32,019 bases of DNA from an uncultured Oscillospiraceae bacterium (GCA_947626385.1 CANQSD010000007.1:1-32019); one strand, 5' to 3'; positions 1-13,117 are shown, numbered from the stretch's first letter. The notes: generated from the sequence alone by a model not told the origin. Numbers and translations are program-made.

Positions 1-10
1 ACCAAAAAAA

Positions 11-55
11 GAAGAGAGTTACCAGGGGGTTCCTTGATAACTCTCTTCCTTTTTT
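11..55. terminator. Bidirectional intrinsic terminator
   Basis: An 11-bp perfect stem (GAAGAGAGTTA at 11-21, complement at 38-48) is followed by a T-run at 50-55 and preceded by an A-run at 4-10, so it reads as a terminator on both strands. It would end a plus-strand gene lying left of the window and also catch minus-strand transcription leaving the lacZ gene. Confidence 0.8.
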
Positions 56-80
56 ACGGGACTTTTTTCACAGCCCCTTT

Positions 81-195
81 TATAAAAATTGCGCCTCCGG
101 CGCAATAAAATCGAGAATGCGCCGCAGGCGCAAACCTTTTAAAGCCCCCTCCTCGTAGGAGGGGGGCAGGGGGGTAGCGAGCGTGGGATGACGGA
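81..195 (+). repeat. Intergenic composite palindromic repeat (copy 1)
   Basis: Two GCGCC-type hairpins (about 93-109 and 117-133) lead into CAAACCTTTTAAAGCCCC and then the core CCTCCTCGTAGGAGG (about 148-162), a 9-bp palindrome extended by C and G runs. The copy ends with GGGCAGGGGGGTAGCGAGCG. The core occurs eight times in this window in both orientations. This copy keeps an uninterrupted CCTTTTAAAGCC junction, which is split by a MITE-like element at 15031. Confidence 0.85.
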
Positions 196-236
196 AACGG
201 TTCCCATCAACTCACTCCCGCCCCGCCCGTCTCCCC

Positions 237-5205
<4,969 letters not shown>

Positions 5206-5800
5206 ACGTCCCTCTCCCGTCGTGTAATGCCCCCATTATACCCCATCCGCCAGCCGGCGGCAAGGGGGAATGCTCTTCGTCGGGGGCGGGTGCTTTTTCG
5301 ATACCGCTCTTTCATCCCACCCTCGCTTCCCCCCTGCCCCCCTCCTACGAGGAGGGGGCTTAAAAGGAGCGGCTTCGCCGCAGTTTTAATTTTCCGCGCG
5401 GCGGGGACGGGGGCTCGAATCCCCCCTACCCCCCTTTGCCCCAAAGGAGGGTAAAAAGGATGCGCCGCTTTGCGGCGCAATTTTTATAAACGCGGCGCAA
5501 AGCGCCGCAACCTTGTTCCCCTGACCCCTTTTTCGGAAAAAGGGGTGCCGCCGCAGCGGCGGGGTATTCGAGCCCTCGTCCTCGTCGTCGCGCAAGCCGC
5601 TTTACCTCGCCCCGCCGCAAGCGGCAGGGCTCAGGCGCAGGCTTGGCTCCTCCCCTCCCCGCCCTGCGGGGAGGGCTCTGGGACGGGAGCGGGTGCGATA
5701 ATTAGGGCGGTCGGATAGATGGAACCACCCCGACCTGGGAGGGGCTAGAGATGGTGCATTCTCCAAGGGGAGCCTGCCAAAAGCTCCGATACTTTACTAT
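5206..5800. repeat. Gene-free repeat island with composite repeat copy 2
   Basis: No credible gene. 5309-5361 is a reverse-orientation copy of the CCTCCTCGTAGGAGG family. About 5455-5580 is a reverse copy of a second module: GCGCCGC hairpins, then the inverted pair around CCCCTTTTTCGGAAAAAGGGG, then a GCCGCCGCAGCGGCGG palindrome. The same two modules sit next to each other at 10300-10490 and 31330-31505, so the order is conserved and only the orientation differs. 5580-5690 holds a further GC-rich module also seen near 15280-15470 and 30680-30775. Confidence 0.8.
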
Positions 5801-5830
5801 ACTAAAATGTTCCACGTGGAACATTTTAGT
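5801..5830. promoter_or_regulatory. parS: Candidate parS centromere site (ParB-binding palindrome)
   Basis: A perfect 30-bp palindrome contains TGTTCCACGTGGAACA at 5808-5823, which fits the ParB target consensus TGTTNCACGTGNAACA at every fixed position. The outer flanks extend as an imperfect palindrome over about 5790-5841. parS sites nucleate ParB spreading and SMC loading and usually lie near oriC. No parA or parB gene is in the window, so the site would act in trans as one of several chromosomal parS sites. The alternative is an operator for an unknown repressor, but the exact consensus match makes parS the better reading. Confidence 0.75.
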
Positions 5831-5876
5831 AAACTAAAGTAACCCCCTCCCGTGGGGGAGGGGACGGGGCGGGGGG

Positions 5877-6665
5877 TTAACCTCCCGCCGGGAACTGGCG
5901 GCCGGTGTGGTCGATGGTGTAGGGGCCGGTGAGGATGAGCTGGCTGATGGGAACGATGGTGTACCCCTCGCTGAGCAGGAACTTGACGATGTCCTCCAGC
6001 GCCTCCGGCGTGTGGAGGGCGGCGTTGTGGAAGAGGACGATAGAACCCGGCCGGACCTTGGTGGTGACGCGGTTGTAGATCTCCTTAGCCGAGAGGTCCT
6101 TCCAGTCCAGGGAGTCCACGTCCCACTGGATGGGCTCCACGCCCATGCTCCTCACGGCGGCGATGACGTGGTCGTCGTACTCCCCGTATGGCGGCCGGAA
6201 CAGCGTGGGGCGCACGCCGGTGACGGCCTCCAGCTTGTCGGCGCAGGCGTTGACGTTGGCCACGATCTGGTCGGCGCTGAGGGTATTGAAGTGGGCGTGG
6301 TCGTCGGAGTGATTCATCACCTCGTGGCCCGCCTCATGGAGGGCCTTCACGGACTCGGGGTACTTATCCACCCACTGGCCCACCACGAAAAAGGTGACCT
6401 TCACGCTGTATTTGCCCAGAATGTCGATGAGCGTCTGGGTGTCCTCGTTGCCCCAGGCGGCGTCAAAGGAGAGGGACACCATCTTCTGGTCCCGCTCCAC
6501 GCTGTAAATGGGCAAAAGCCGCGTGTTGGCCGCCTCCGCCGCCTCCCCGCCGCCCCCCAGCGCCCAGAGAGCCGCGCCGCCGCAGATGAGCGCCGCCGCC
6601 AGCGCCAGCGCCGCCGTGCGCCGAAAGGCCGGCCTTTTCCACAGTTCGCTGAATTTTTTTCGCAT
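5877..6665 (-). CDS. PdaB-like polysaccharide deacetylase (NodB domain), membrane-anchored
   Basis: 262 residues from ATG at 6665, chosen because GGGGTGAT lies just upstream; a longer reading to 6734 adds an unlikely N-terminus. One N-terminal membrane segment (about 18-36) places the NodB domain (about 60-245) outside the cytoplasm. Visible NodB motifs: SFDAAWG with Asp68, HSDDH with metal-type His119 and His123, RPPYG at 157-161, and LFHN with His213. Canonical deacetylases have TFDDG; replacement of the second Asp by Ala here parallels the FDxxWG motif of sporulation protein PdaB. It probably acts on peptidoglycan of spore or cell envelope. Whether it is catalytically active without the second Asp is uncertain. 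It is divergent from the LysR-like gene. Confidence 0.88.
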   Translation of the reverse strand: MRKKFSELWKRPAFRRTAALALAAALICGGAALWALGGGGEAAEAANTRLLPIYSVERDQKMVSLSFDAAWGNEDTQTLIDILGKYSVKVTFFVVGQWVDKYPESVKALHEAGHEVMNHSDDHAHFNTLSADQIVANVNACADKLEAVTGVRPTLFRPPYGEYDDHVIAAVRSMGVEPIQWDVDSLDWKDLSAKEIYNRVTTKVRPGSIVLFHNAALHTPEALEDIVKFLLSEGYTIVPISQLILTGPYTIDHTGRQFPAGG

Positions 6666-6789
6666 ATTTATCACCCCGGCAAAGCTTATGAACCGGCTTG
6701 CCCCAATATGCCGCGGGCAAAAAGCCGCCGCCATGCTTTGACGGATTAATACTTTTTTTGGGAAATTAATGTATTTTTTGCATGAATGA

Positions 6790-6818
6790 TTGCTTAATCG
6801 TCATTTTTGTGCTATAGT
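6790..6818 (+). promoter_or_regulatory. Promoter for the LysR-like gene
   Basis: TTGCTT (6790-6795), a 17-bp spacer and TATAGT (6813-6818), with TG one base before the -10 as an extended -10. Start of transcription is expected near 6825, giving a leader of about 75 nt. Confidence 0.7.
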
Positions 6819-6841
6819 TTGTCTGGAATAAAATTCAACAC

Positions 6842-6860
6842 CCCCGCGGCCGCCGCGGGG
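6842..6860. repeat. GC-only inverted repeat in the leader of the LysR-like gene
   Basis: CCCCGCGG (6842-6849), CCG, CCGCGGGG (6853-6860): a perfect 8-bp dyad between the predicted transcription start and the ribosome-binding site. There is no T-run after it, so it is more likely an operator or mRNA hairpin than a terminator. Confidence 0.55.
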
Positions 6861-6897
6861 CGGAAGATTTCCGAGCACAAAAAGAGGGTTGAAAAAG

Positions 6898-7176
6898 TTG
6901 AAACTTCATCATATTCGCGAGTTTCTTGTACTGTCACAGGTCAAGAACTATAACGTCGCGGCGGAGCACCTGTTTATGTCCCAGCCCACTCTGTCGCGGC
7001 ACATCAAGGAAATGGAAAGCGAGCTGGGCGTCTCACTTTTTGACCGCTCCACACGCCGTGTGGAGCTCACCGAGAGCGGCGCCTTCCTGGTGCCCTACGC
7101 CAAGCGCATCGTCTCCGCCGAGGACCAGTTCATGGAGGGGCTGGCCAACCGGCGCAAAGCCGCCGAACGCGGCTGA
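6898..7176 (+). CDS. Stand-alone LysR-type DNA-binding domain protein
   Basis: About 92 residues from TTG at 6898. AGAGGG at 6884-6888 is correctly spaced for this codon and abuts the alternative TTG at 6889. The whole product is one LysR winged helix: HIREFLVLSQVKNYNVAAEH, then the recognition helix SQPTLSRHIKEME, then wing residues FDRSTRRVELTESG and the start of the dimerisation helix. Normal LysR proteins have about 300 residues with a 200-residue effector-binding domain; here the frame stops and is followed by hairpins, with no remnant of the missing domain. It may be a dedicated small regulator or the stable remnant of a longer gene. It is divergent from the deacetylase gene, a typical LysR arrangement. 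Confidence 0.85.
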   Translation: MKLHHIREFLVLSQVKNYNVAAEHLFMSQPTLSRHIKEMESELGVSLFDRSTRRVELTESGAFLVPYAKRIVSAEDQFMEGLANRRKAAERG

Positions 7177-7196
7177 CTTTACTCCCCTCCGCGCCG

Positions 7197-7225
7197 ACAG
7201 GGGCCCATAAACCCCTGCCTTGATT
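7197..7225 (+). terminator. Weak hairpin terminator after the LysR-like gene
   Basis: CAGGGG (7197-7202) pairs with CCCCTG (7211-7216), followed after five bases by a short T-run. The stem is only 6 bp. Confidence 0.4.
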
Positions 7226-7274
7226 TTTGTACTTTTTTCCCTGTAACGCTTTAAAGGGGCTATCTCTGCCCATT

Positions 7275-7311
7275 GGCCGCGCGGACGCTCGTTCCGCGCG
7301 GCCTTTATTTT
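7275..7311 (+). terminator. Strong intrinsic terminator
   Basis: An 11-bp perfect stem (GGCCGCGCGGA at 7275-7285, complement at 7293-7303), a 7-nt loop and TTTATTTT. It isolates the LysR-like gene from the XRE-ABC operon. The roughly 60 bases between the two hairpins carry no readable gene. Confidence 0.9.
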
Positions 7312-7329
7312 GGGGGTCTATACAAGCGC

Positions 7330-7386
7330 CGCTTGATTTTTCACAAGCTTACGTCTCTTGAAATCAAGCGCCGGATGAGATAGTAT
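7330..7386 (+). promoter_or_regulatory. Promoter with overlapping operator for the XRE-ABC operon
   Basis: TTGAAA (7358-7363), a 17-bp spacer and TAGTAT (7381-7386). A perfect 10-bp inverted repeat, CGCTTGATTT at 7330-7339 and AAATCAAGCG at 7361-7370, has its right arm over the -35 box. That placement fits repression, plausibly autorepression by the XRE protein encoded immediately downstream (inference). Confidence 0.6.
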
Positions 7387-7429
7387 GAAAGCGTCGCTTG
7401 CAAGGGACGATAATATGGAGGTGCGAACC

Positions 7430-8314
7430 ATGGATATAAGCCTTTTAGGCGATCAGATACAGAAATTCAGGAAGGTCCGGGGGCTCACTCAGCGGGAGCT
7501 GGGCGCGGCCATCGGCGTCAGCACCCAGGCGGTGAGCCAGTGGGAGAACGGCGGCGCGCCGGACGTGTCCCTGCTGCCGGCCATCGCGGACAGGCTGGGC
7601 GTCACGGTGGACGCTCTCTTCGGCCGCGAGGGCGGCGAGGTGCGGGATATGAAGGAAGCCTTTCTCGGGTGGCTCCACTCTCTGCCCGAGGGCGAGCGGC
7701 TTTCACGAATCAACCGGCTGCTGTGGGAGTCGGCCCTGTACGGCGTCAGCGAATCCCTGGTGGGCCGGATCAAAATCGATTATCCCGACACCTGCCAGTT
7801 CGATATGCCCGAGCAGGACGCCATTCTCATGCGCACCGTCCTTGGCACGCGCAGCGGCTACATCCTCGGCGTGGGGGCGGAGGATTTCTCCTTTATGGGC
7901 GTCTTTCCGGAGCCGGAGGGCGGCTATGAGAAATACCTTCTGGACGACGAAAAATACCGGGAGCTCTTTGCCGTTCTGGCCGCGCCCGGGGCGCTGGAGG
8001 CGCTGCGGTACTTCTGCCGCAGCGGGGAGAGCTATTTCGTCCCGTCGGTGGTAGCCCGTGACACGGGGCTTTCCCCGGAGGACGCGGAGCGTGTGCTGGA
8101 CGCCCTGGAAGGGGTGCTGGGCCAGATGGTCCGGCAGGAGATCACCTTACCGGAGGGCCCGGTAAACGCCTACGCCTTCATGGACGACGGGAGCCTCGTG
8201 GCGTTTCTCGATCTGGCCCGCTGGCTCACGCAGGCAAACCACACCTATCTTACCGCCAACATCCTGCGCGGGCAGTCCCTGGACCGCAAGGAGGCGGACC
8301 ATGAAAAGCCCTGA
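7430..8314 (+). CDS. XRE-family transcriptional regulator with C-terminal sensor-like domain
   Basis: 294 residues from ATG at 7430, selected because GGAGGTG at 7417-7423 is well spaced; an upstream in-frame start at 7385 lies within the promoter. Residues 6-64 are a Cro/C1-type helix-turn-helix (LTQRELGAAIGVSTQAVSQW). Residues 75-294 are an acidic domain I do not recognise as a named family. The last 14 bases overlap the ABC transporter gene, so the two are translated together and the regulator probably controls that exporter. The ligand is unknown. Confidence 0.88.
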   Translation: MDISLLGDQIQKFRKVRGLTQRELGAAIGVSTQAVSQWENGGAPDVSLLPAIADRLGVTVDALFGREGGEVRDMKEAFLGWLHSLPEGERLSRINRLLWESALYGVSESLVGRIKIDYPDTCQFDMPEQDAILMRTVLGTRSGYILGVGAEDFSFMGVFPEPEGGYEKYLLDDEKYRELFAVLAAPGALEALRYFCRSGESYFVPSVVARDTGLSPEDAERVLDALEGVLGQMVRQEITLPEGPVNAYAFMDDGSLVAFLDLARWLTQANHTYLTANILRGQSLDRKEADHEKP

Positions 8315-10013
8315 CCCCGCCCGGCCCTATATCCGGGCCATGCTGGAGAGAAACCGCCCGCGGTTTTTCATCGTCGCTGTCTTTGGCATAGCGCTGCAGC
8401 TTCCGCCGCTCGTTATCTCCTGGATATTGGGGGAGGTCATCGACATCGTAGAGGCCGGGGAGGCGGCGCGGCTTTCGCGGGTGCTTTGGCCGACGGCCGT
8501 TTTCCTCGCGGCGCTCCTGGCGGCGGAGCTCGCCCACGCCCGCCTCAGGGCGGGGCTGTTCCGCCGGGCCGTATCACAGTATCGCGCTCTGGCCTTCCGG
8601 GACATATCCGACAAGTCCATCAGCGCCTTCTCCCGTGAGAACACCGGCCGTTACCTGGCCGTGCTGACCTCCGATGTGGAGACGGTGCAAACCGATTATC
8701 TGGAAACGGTCCTCTGGCTCATCCCCCGGCCCGTGGGGATCGTGGGAGCGCTTTGGATGATGCTCCGGCGCAGTCCCCTTCTGACGGTGATCACCGTGGC
8801 GCTGAGCCTCCTGCCCATCGTCACGTCCCTCCTCTTTTCTCCGGGCCTTACAAGGCGCGAGCGGGCCGTCAGCGATCAAAACGAGGGCTTTGTGGGGACC
8901 GTGAAGGACCTTCTGAGCGGCTTTTCCGTCATCAAGAGCTTCAAGGCCGAAAAGGAGACGGCCCAGGTGTTCAAGGCCGCCAACGACGCGGTGGAGCGGG
9001 CCCGCGAGGACCGGCGCTGGTGGGCGTCCGCCATGAGCGCCGCCGGGGAGCTCTCGGCGGTGGTGATGCAGCTGGGCATCTTCTTCCTCGGGGCGCTCCT
9101 GGCCATCCGGGGGAGGATCACGCCGGGGACCGTGCTCATCTTTGTCAATCTCATCAGCAATCTCCTGTTCGCCGTCCAGAATATTCCCCAGGAGATTGCC
9201 AGGCTCAGGGCCGCCCGTGGGCTCATCGGCAAGCTGGGGACCGTCGTCTCGGAAAACGTCTCCCGCTCCGGGGAGGCGGTGGAGCCCGTTTTGCGGGACG
9301 GCATCGAGCTTCAAAACGTCACCTTCGGCTACGGGGAGGGCGAGCCGGTCCTGAAGGACCTCTCCATGAAGCTGGAGGCCGGGCGCAGCTACGCCCTGGT
9401 GGGGGCCTCCGGCTCGGGCAAGTCCACGCTCTTAAACCTCCTGATGGGCGCCTCGACGGACTACGCCGGGTCCCTCACCGTGGACGGGAGGGAGCTCCGG
9501 GACATCGATCCCGACAGCCTCTACGACCTCATGAGCCTCATCGGCCAGTCGGTGTTCCTCTTCGACGACACGGTGCGCCGGAACATCACCATGTTCCGGG
9601 ACTTCCCGGACGAGGCGGTGGAAGCCGCCGTGGAGCGCTCCGGCCTTGCCCCGGTCCTCCGGGAGAAGGGCGGGGACTACCGCTGCGGCGAGGGCGGCCG
9701 GGACCTCTCCGGCGGGGAGCGCCAGCGGGTCAGCATCGCCCGCGCCCTCCTGCGGGGCACGCCGGTGCTCCTTCTGGACGAGGCCACCTCCGCCCTCGAT
9801 AACGAGACGGCCCGCGCGGTGACGGAGGCGATTTTGGACCTGCGGGGCCTGACGCGCCTGGTGGTCACCCACCGCCTGGACCCGGCCCTCCTGAGCCGGT
9901 ACGACGCCGTATTCGTCCTGCGCTCCGGCAAGCTCGTCGAGCAGGGCCCCTACGCGGACCTCATGCGGAAAAAGGGCGCCCTCTATGCCATGGTGACCCT
10001 GGCGGGGGAATGA
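8301..10013 (+). CDS. ABC exporter half-transporter (fused membrane and ATPase domains)
   Basis: 570 residues from ATG at 8301, with AAGGAGG inside the preceding gene. Residues 1-320 hold the six-helix type IV exporter membrane domain; residues 330-565 hold the nucleotide-binding domain. Walker A is GASGSGKST (368-376), signature LSGGERQ (469-475), Walker B LLLDEATS with catalytic Glu494, and switch His in VTHRLD. All catalytic residues are canonical. It stands alone, so it probably works as a homodimer. Lipid, peptide or drug export is possible; the substrate cannot be read. Its expression is likely under the overlapping XRE regulator. Confidence 0.93.
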   Translation: MKSPDPARPYIRAMLERNRPRFFIVAVFGIALQLPPLVISWILGEVIDIVEAGEAARLSRVLWPTAVFLAALLAAELAHARLRAGLFRRAVSQYRALAFRDISDKSISAFSRENTGRYLAVLTSDVETVQTDYLETVLWLIPRPVGIVGALWMMLRRSPLLTVITVALSLLPIVTSLLFSPGLTRRERAVSDQNEGFVGTVKDLLSGFSVIKSFKAEKETAQVFKAANDAVERAREDRRWWASAMSAAGELSAVVMQLGIFFLGALLAIRGRITPGTVLIFVNLISNLLFAVQNIPQEIARLRAARGLIGKLGTVVSENVSRSGEAVEPVLRDGIELQNVTFGYGEGEPVLKDLSMKLEAGRSYALVGASGSGKSTLLNLLMGASTDYAGSLTVDGRELRDIDPDSLYDLMSLIGQSVFLFDDTVRRNITMFRDFPDEAVEAAVERSGLAPVLREKGGDYRCGEGGRDLSGGERQRVSIARALLRGTPVLLLDEATSALDNETARAVTEAILDLRGLTRLVVTHRLDPALLSRYDAVFVLRSGKLVEQGPYADLMRKKGALYAMVTLAGE

Positions 10014-10519
10014 AAAATGGGGGCGGGGGCGGAACCACCCCTGCCGCTCTGCGGCTGTCCCCTCCGTTGGAGAGGCTAACGTGTCGGAGGCTGGTGCGTT
10101 TTATCGGAACCGGTCTGTCATCCCACGCTCGCTGCCCCCCTGCCCCCCTCCTACGAGGAGGGGGCTCCGAGACGGGGGCGGGTGCGATTTGGCGGAACCG
10201 TCCCAGTATCGCACCTTCTCTTGCCCCTCCCACGGAGGGGTGGCCGAGCGAAGCGAGGCCGGGGTGGTGCTGCAATCCGATTATCGGAAGCCCCAGCGAC
10301 GCTCAACAAGCTCGAATACCCCGGCCCTGCGGGGCCACCCCTTTTTCCGAAAAAGGGGTCAAGGGGAATAAGGTTGCGGCGCTTTGCGCCGCATTTAAAA
10401 AATTGCGCCGCAAAGCGGCGCAAACCTTTTTCGCCCCCTCCTCGTAGGAGGGGGGCAGGGGGGAAGCGAGCGTGGGATGACAGGGCGGCATCGATGACCC
10501 GCACCCTGCCCCCACGTTT
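10014..10519. repeat. Repeat island with composite repeat copies 3 and 4
   Basis: No gene. 10114-10190 is a reverse copy and 10432-10482 a forward copy of the CCTCCTCGTAGGAGG family. 10222-10272 is a copy of the module CCTCCCACGGAGGGGTGG plus GCCGAGCGAAGCGAGGCC, also found at 23797 and 31104. 10300-10432 is the CCCCTTTTTCCGAAAAAGGGG plus GCGCCGC-hairpin module. The block 10300-10482 matches 31330-31505 nearly base for base over about 170 bp. Confidence 0.85.
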
Positions 10520-13117
10520 TTACCCGTTATACTCCTTCAAATACTCCCCAATCGCCCGCTCCACCTCCAAAACCTCGGACTCGAAGGACAGGGCGGGGAC
10601 GCGGAGGGCGCCGGCGCCGAGGATGATCATCTGCTCGGCCCCGTCGGAGGTGGCCACGCGGACGTTGTGGCGCTTACTGAGGTCGTAGGCGGCCCGCTCG
10701 ATGTACATATCCGCTGTCTCCGCCTCTTTGGTGTACACCACGCTGACGCCGCCCAGGTGCTGGACGCTGCCGGGGTTATTTTTCACCTTGTAGGCGTCGA
10801 AGACCACGATGACGGCGTTCTGCTTAAAGCCCTGGTAGTTGCGCAGGCGCTCGATGAGCCGCTCCCTGGCGGCGTCCAGGCTTTGGGCGGCCAGACGCTT
10901 GAGGTCCGGCCAGGCGAAGATGACGTTGTAGCCGTCCACCAGCACGAACTCCAGCCCGTCCTTCTGGGGCGGCTTGGGGCGCTTCGGCTCCTTGGGGGCG
11001 CTTTTGGGCTCCTTCGGCGCGGGGCGCAGGGCCTCCTCGCCCCGCTCCGTCTTCCCGTAGGTGCGCTCGAAGATGGCCATGAGCTCCTTGTCCGTGGCCA
11101 CCAGACGCACGTACCGGGCGGCGGCCTCCCGGACCTCGGCGGGCGGTCCCAGTGTGGGGGCCGGGGCCAGGGCGCTGGGCAGGTGCATCCGCCGGGGCAC
11201 CTCGTCCCAGGGGACAGTGACGCCGGCGCCGTGGGCGCAAAAGACGCTGTAGGAGGGGTTGTCCATATCCGCGTCCGGGTCGTAGCCGACGGCCTCCACC
11301 ACCGCGTCCTGGTCCCGGCAGGGCTCGTAGCCGTGGAAGACAAAGCTGACCCGCCCCTGTCCCCGGGTGTAGGCCGCCACCTCCGCCGGGTACTCCCGGA
11401 GGGCGCTGACGGGCCCGGAGCCGGTGAGGACGGCAAGTCCCGCTGCGCCCTCCCCCTGCTCGAAGGCCGCGCCGGCCAGGGTGAGGTCCGCCATGGCCCG
11501 GCCCACGTTCTCCGCCGGCAGCTCCAGCCGGAAGTCGTACCAGGGCTCCAGGAGCACGCATTGCGCCCCCATGAGCCCCTGGCGCACCGCCCGGTAGGTG
11601 GCCTCCCGGAAGTCCCCGCCCTCGGTGTGCTTCAGGTGCGCCCGGCCGGAGGCCAGGGTGATCTTCACGTCCGTCAGCGGCGAGCCGGTGAGGACGCCGA
11701 TGTGCTGTTTTTCCCTGAGGTGCGTCAAAATGAGCCGCTGCCAGCTCCCCGCCAGGGTGTCCGGCGGCACGGCGGAGGCGATCTCGACGCCGCTGCCCCG
11801 CTCCCCCGGCTCCAATATGAGGTGGACCTCGGCGTAGTGGCGCAGGGGTTCGTAGTGGCCCACGCCCTCCACGCGGTTTGCCACCGTCTCTCGGTAGATG
11901 ATGGCGCCGGGGCCGAAGGCAATGTCCAGGTCGAACCGGTCCTTCACCTGGCGCTTTAAGACCTCCAGCTGGACGCGGCCCATGATCTGGGCGTTGAGCC
12001 GCCCGGAACGGCGGTCCCAGAGAAGCCTGAGCTCCGGTTCCTCCTCCTCCAGCTCGTGAAGCTGGGCCAGGGCCCTGTGGATGTCCGCCCGGTCCGGGAG
12101 AAGGACCTCGTAATTCAGGACCGGCTCCAGCACCGGCGCGCGGCCGTCCGGCTCCTCCCCCAGCCCCTCCCCGGCGTAGGTGGCCGAAAGGCCGGTGACG
12201 GCCGCCACCTCCCCGGCGCGTACCTCGTCCACGGGGGTGAATTTCGCCCCGGAGTAGACCCGCAGCTGGGTGACCTTCTCCTCCCAGCCATGGCCGGAGA
12301 GGGTGTCCCGGACCCGCAGGACCCCGCCGGTGACCTTCATATGCGTCAGCCTCTTGCCCTCGGCGTCACGGGAAATTTTGAAGACCCTGGCCCCGAATTT
12401 GTCCCCGTAGTCCCGAACCGGGGCGAAGCGCGCAAGGCCCACCAGCAGCTCCTCCACGCCCTGGAGCTTCAGCGCCGCGCCGAAGTAGCAGGGGTAGACG
12501 TGCCCACGGGCGAAGGCGGCGTTGAGGGAGGCGTCGGAGAGGGTCCCCCTCTCCAAATGCTCCTCCAGAAGCGCCTCGTCCGTCAGGGCCAGGGCCTCCG
12601 GGTCCGGCCGGTCCGGCTCAAAAAAGCCGTCGCCCAGCTGCGCCGTGAGCTCCGCCAGCACCCGCTCCCGGTCCGCGCCGGGCAGGTCCATCTTGTTGAC
12701 GAACACCATGGTAGGGATCTCCCGCCGCCGCAAAAGCCCCCACAGCGTGCGGGTGTGGCTCTGGACGCCCTCCGGCGCGGAGATCACCAGGACGGCGCAG
12801 TCCAGCACGTCCAGCGTCCGCTCCGTCTCGGCGGAAAAATCCACGTGCCCCGGCGTATCGAGAAGCGTGGCGGTGCGCTCCCCTATGGTCAGGCGCGCCT
12901 CCTTGGAGAAGATGGTGATGCCCCGCTCCCGCTCCAGGGCGAAGTTATCGAGGAAGGCGTCAGCGTGGTCCACCCGCCCGAGCCTCCGGATGTCCCCGGC
13001 GCAGTATAGAAGCCCCTCGGACAGCGTGGTCTTCCCCGCGTCCACGTGGGCCAGAAGGCCCATACAGAATGTCCCCGCCAAAGCCTCGCCTCCCCGGTCG
13101 TGTTGTATGAGGTCCAT
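10520..13117 (-). CDS. EF-G/TetM-like ribosomal GTPase fused to a YacP/Rae1-type NYN endonuclease domain
   Basis: 865 residues from ATG at 13117, preceded by a G-rich Shine-Dalgarno region. Residues 18-250 are a translational GTPase domain: AHVDAGKT (23-30), RERGITI, DTPGH (about 87-91), NKMD (about 141-144). Residues 260-640 follow EF-G/TetM domains II-V. The domain IV tip reads HLKHTEGGDF (494-503) where TetM has a Ser-Pro-Val loop. After a Lys/Pro/Glu-rich linker, residues 724-862 align along their length with B. subtilis YacP/Rae1: VDGYN (Asp728), VIVVFDAYKVK, KEAETAD, VATSDGAEQ. Rae1 cleaves mRNA in the ribosomal A site. The fusion suggests a GTP-driven ribosome-binding factor that delivers an A-site nuclease (inference). 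Tetracycline resistance is not supported by the loop. Confidence 0.9.
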   Translation of the reverse strand: MDLIQHDRGGEALAGTFCMGLLAHVDAGKTTLSEGLLYCAGDIRRLGRVDHADAFLDNFALERERGITIFSKEARLTIGERTATLLDTPGHVDFSAETERTLDVLDCAVLVISAPEGVQSHTRTLWGLLRRREIPTMVFVNKMDLPGADRERVLAELTAQLGDGFFEPDRPDPEALALTDEALLEEHLERGTLSDASLNAAFARGHVYPCYFGAALKLQGVEELLVGLARFAPVRDYGDKFGARVFKISRDAEGKRLTHMKVTGGVLRVRDTLSGHGWEEKVTQLRVYSGAKFTPVDEVRAGEVAAVTGLSATYAGEGLGEEPDGRAPVLEPVLNYEVLLPDRADIHRALAQLHELEEEEPELRLLWDRRSGRLNAQIMGRVQLEVLKRQVKDRFDLDIAFGPGAIIYRETVANRVEGVGHYEPLRHYAEVHLILEPGERGSGVEIASAVPPDTLAGSWQRLILTHLREKQHIGVLTGSPLTDVKITLASGRAHLKHTEGGDFREATYRAVRQGLMGAQCVLLEPWYDFRLELPAENVGRAMADLTLAGAAFEQGEGAAGLAVLTGSGPVSALREYPAEVAAYTRGQGRVSFVFHGYEPCRDQDAVVEAVGYDPDADMDNPSYSVFCAHGAGVTVPWDEVPRRMHLPSALAPAPTLGPPAEVREAAARYVRLVATDKELMAIFERTYGKTERGEEALRPAPKEPKSAPKEPKRPKPPQKDGLEFVLVDGYNVIFAWPDLKRLAAQSLDAARERLIERLRNYQGFKQNAVIVVFDAYKVKNNPGSVQHLGGVSVVYTKEAETADMYIERAAYDLSKRHNVRVATSDGAEQMIILGAGALRVPALSFESEVLEVERAIGEYLKEYNG

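Noticed and set aside
5400..5440. tRNA T-arm-like string GGGCTCGAATCCCCCC
   Set aside because: No anticodon arm, acceptor stem or tRNA-length fold around it; the string belongs to the repeat modules. No tRNA or rRNA was recognised anywhere in the window.
10520..13117. Tetracycline resistance gene (tetM/tetW type)
   Set aside because: GTPase domains are similar, but the drug-displacing tip loop is absent and a nuclease domain is fused; resistance is not supported.
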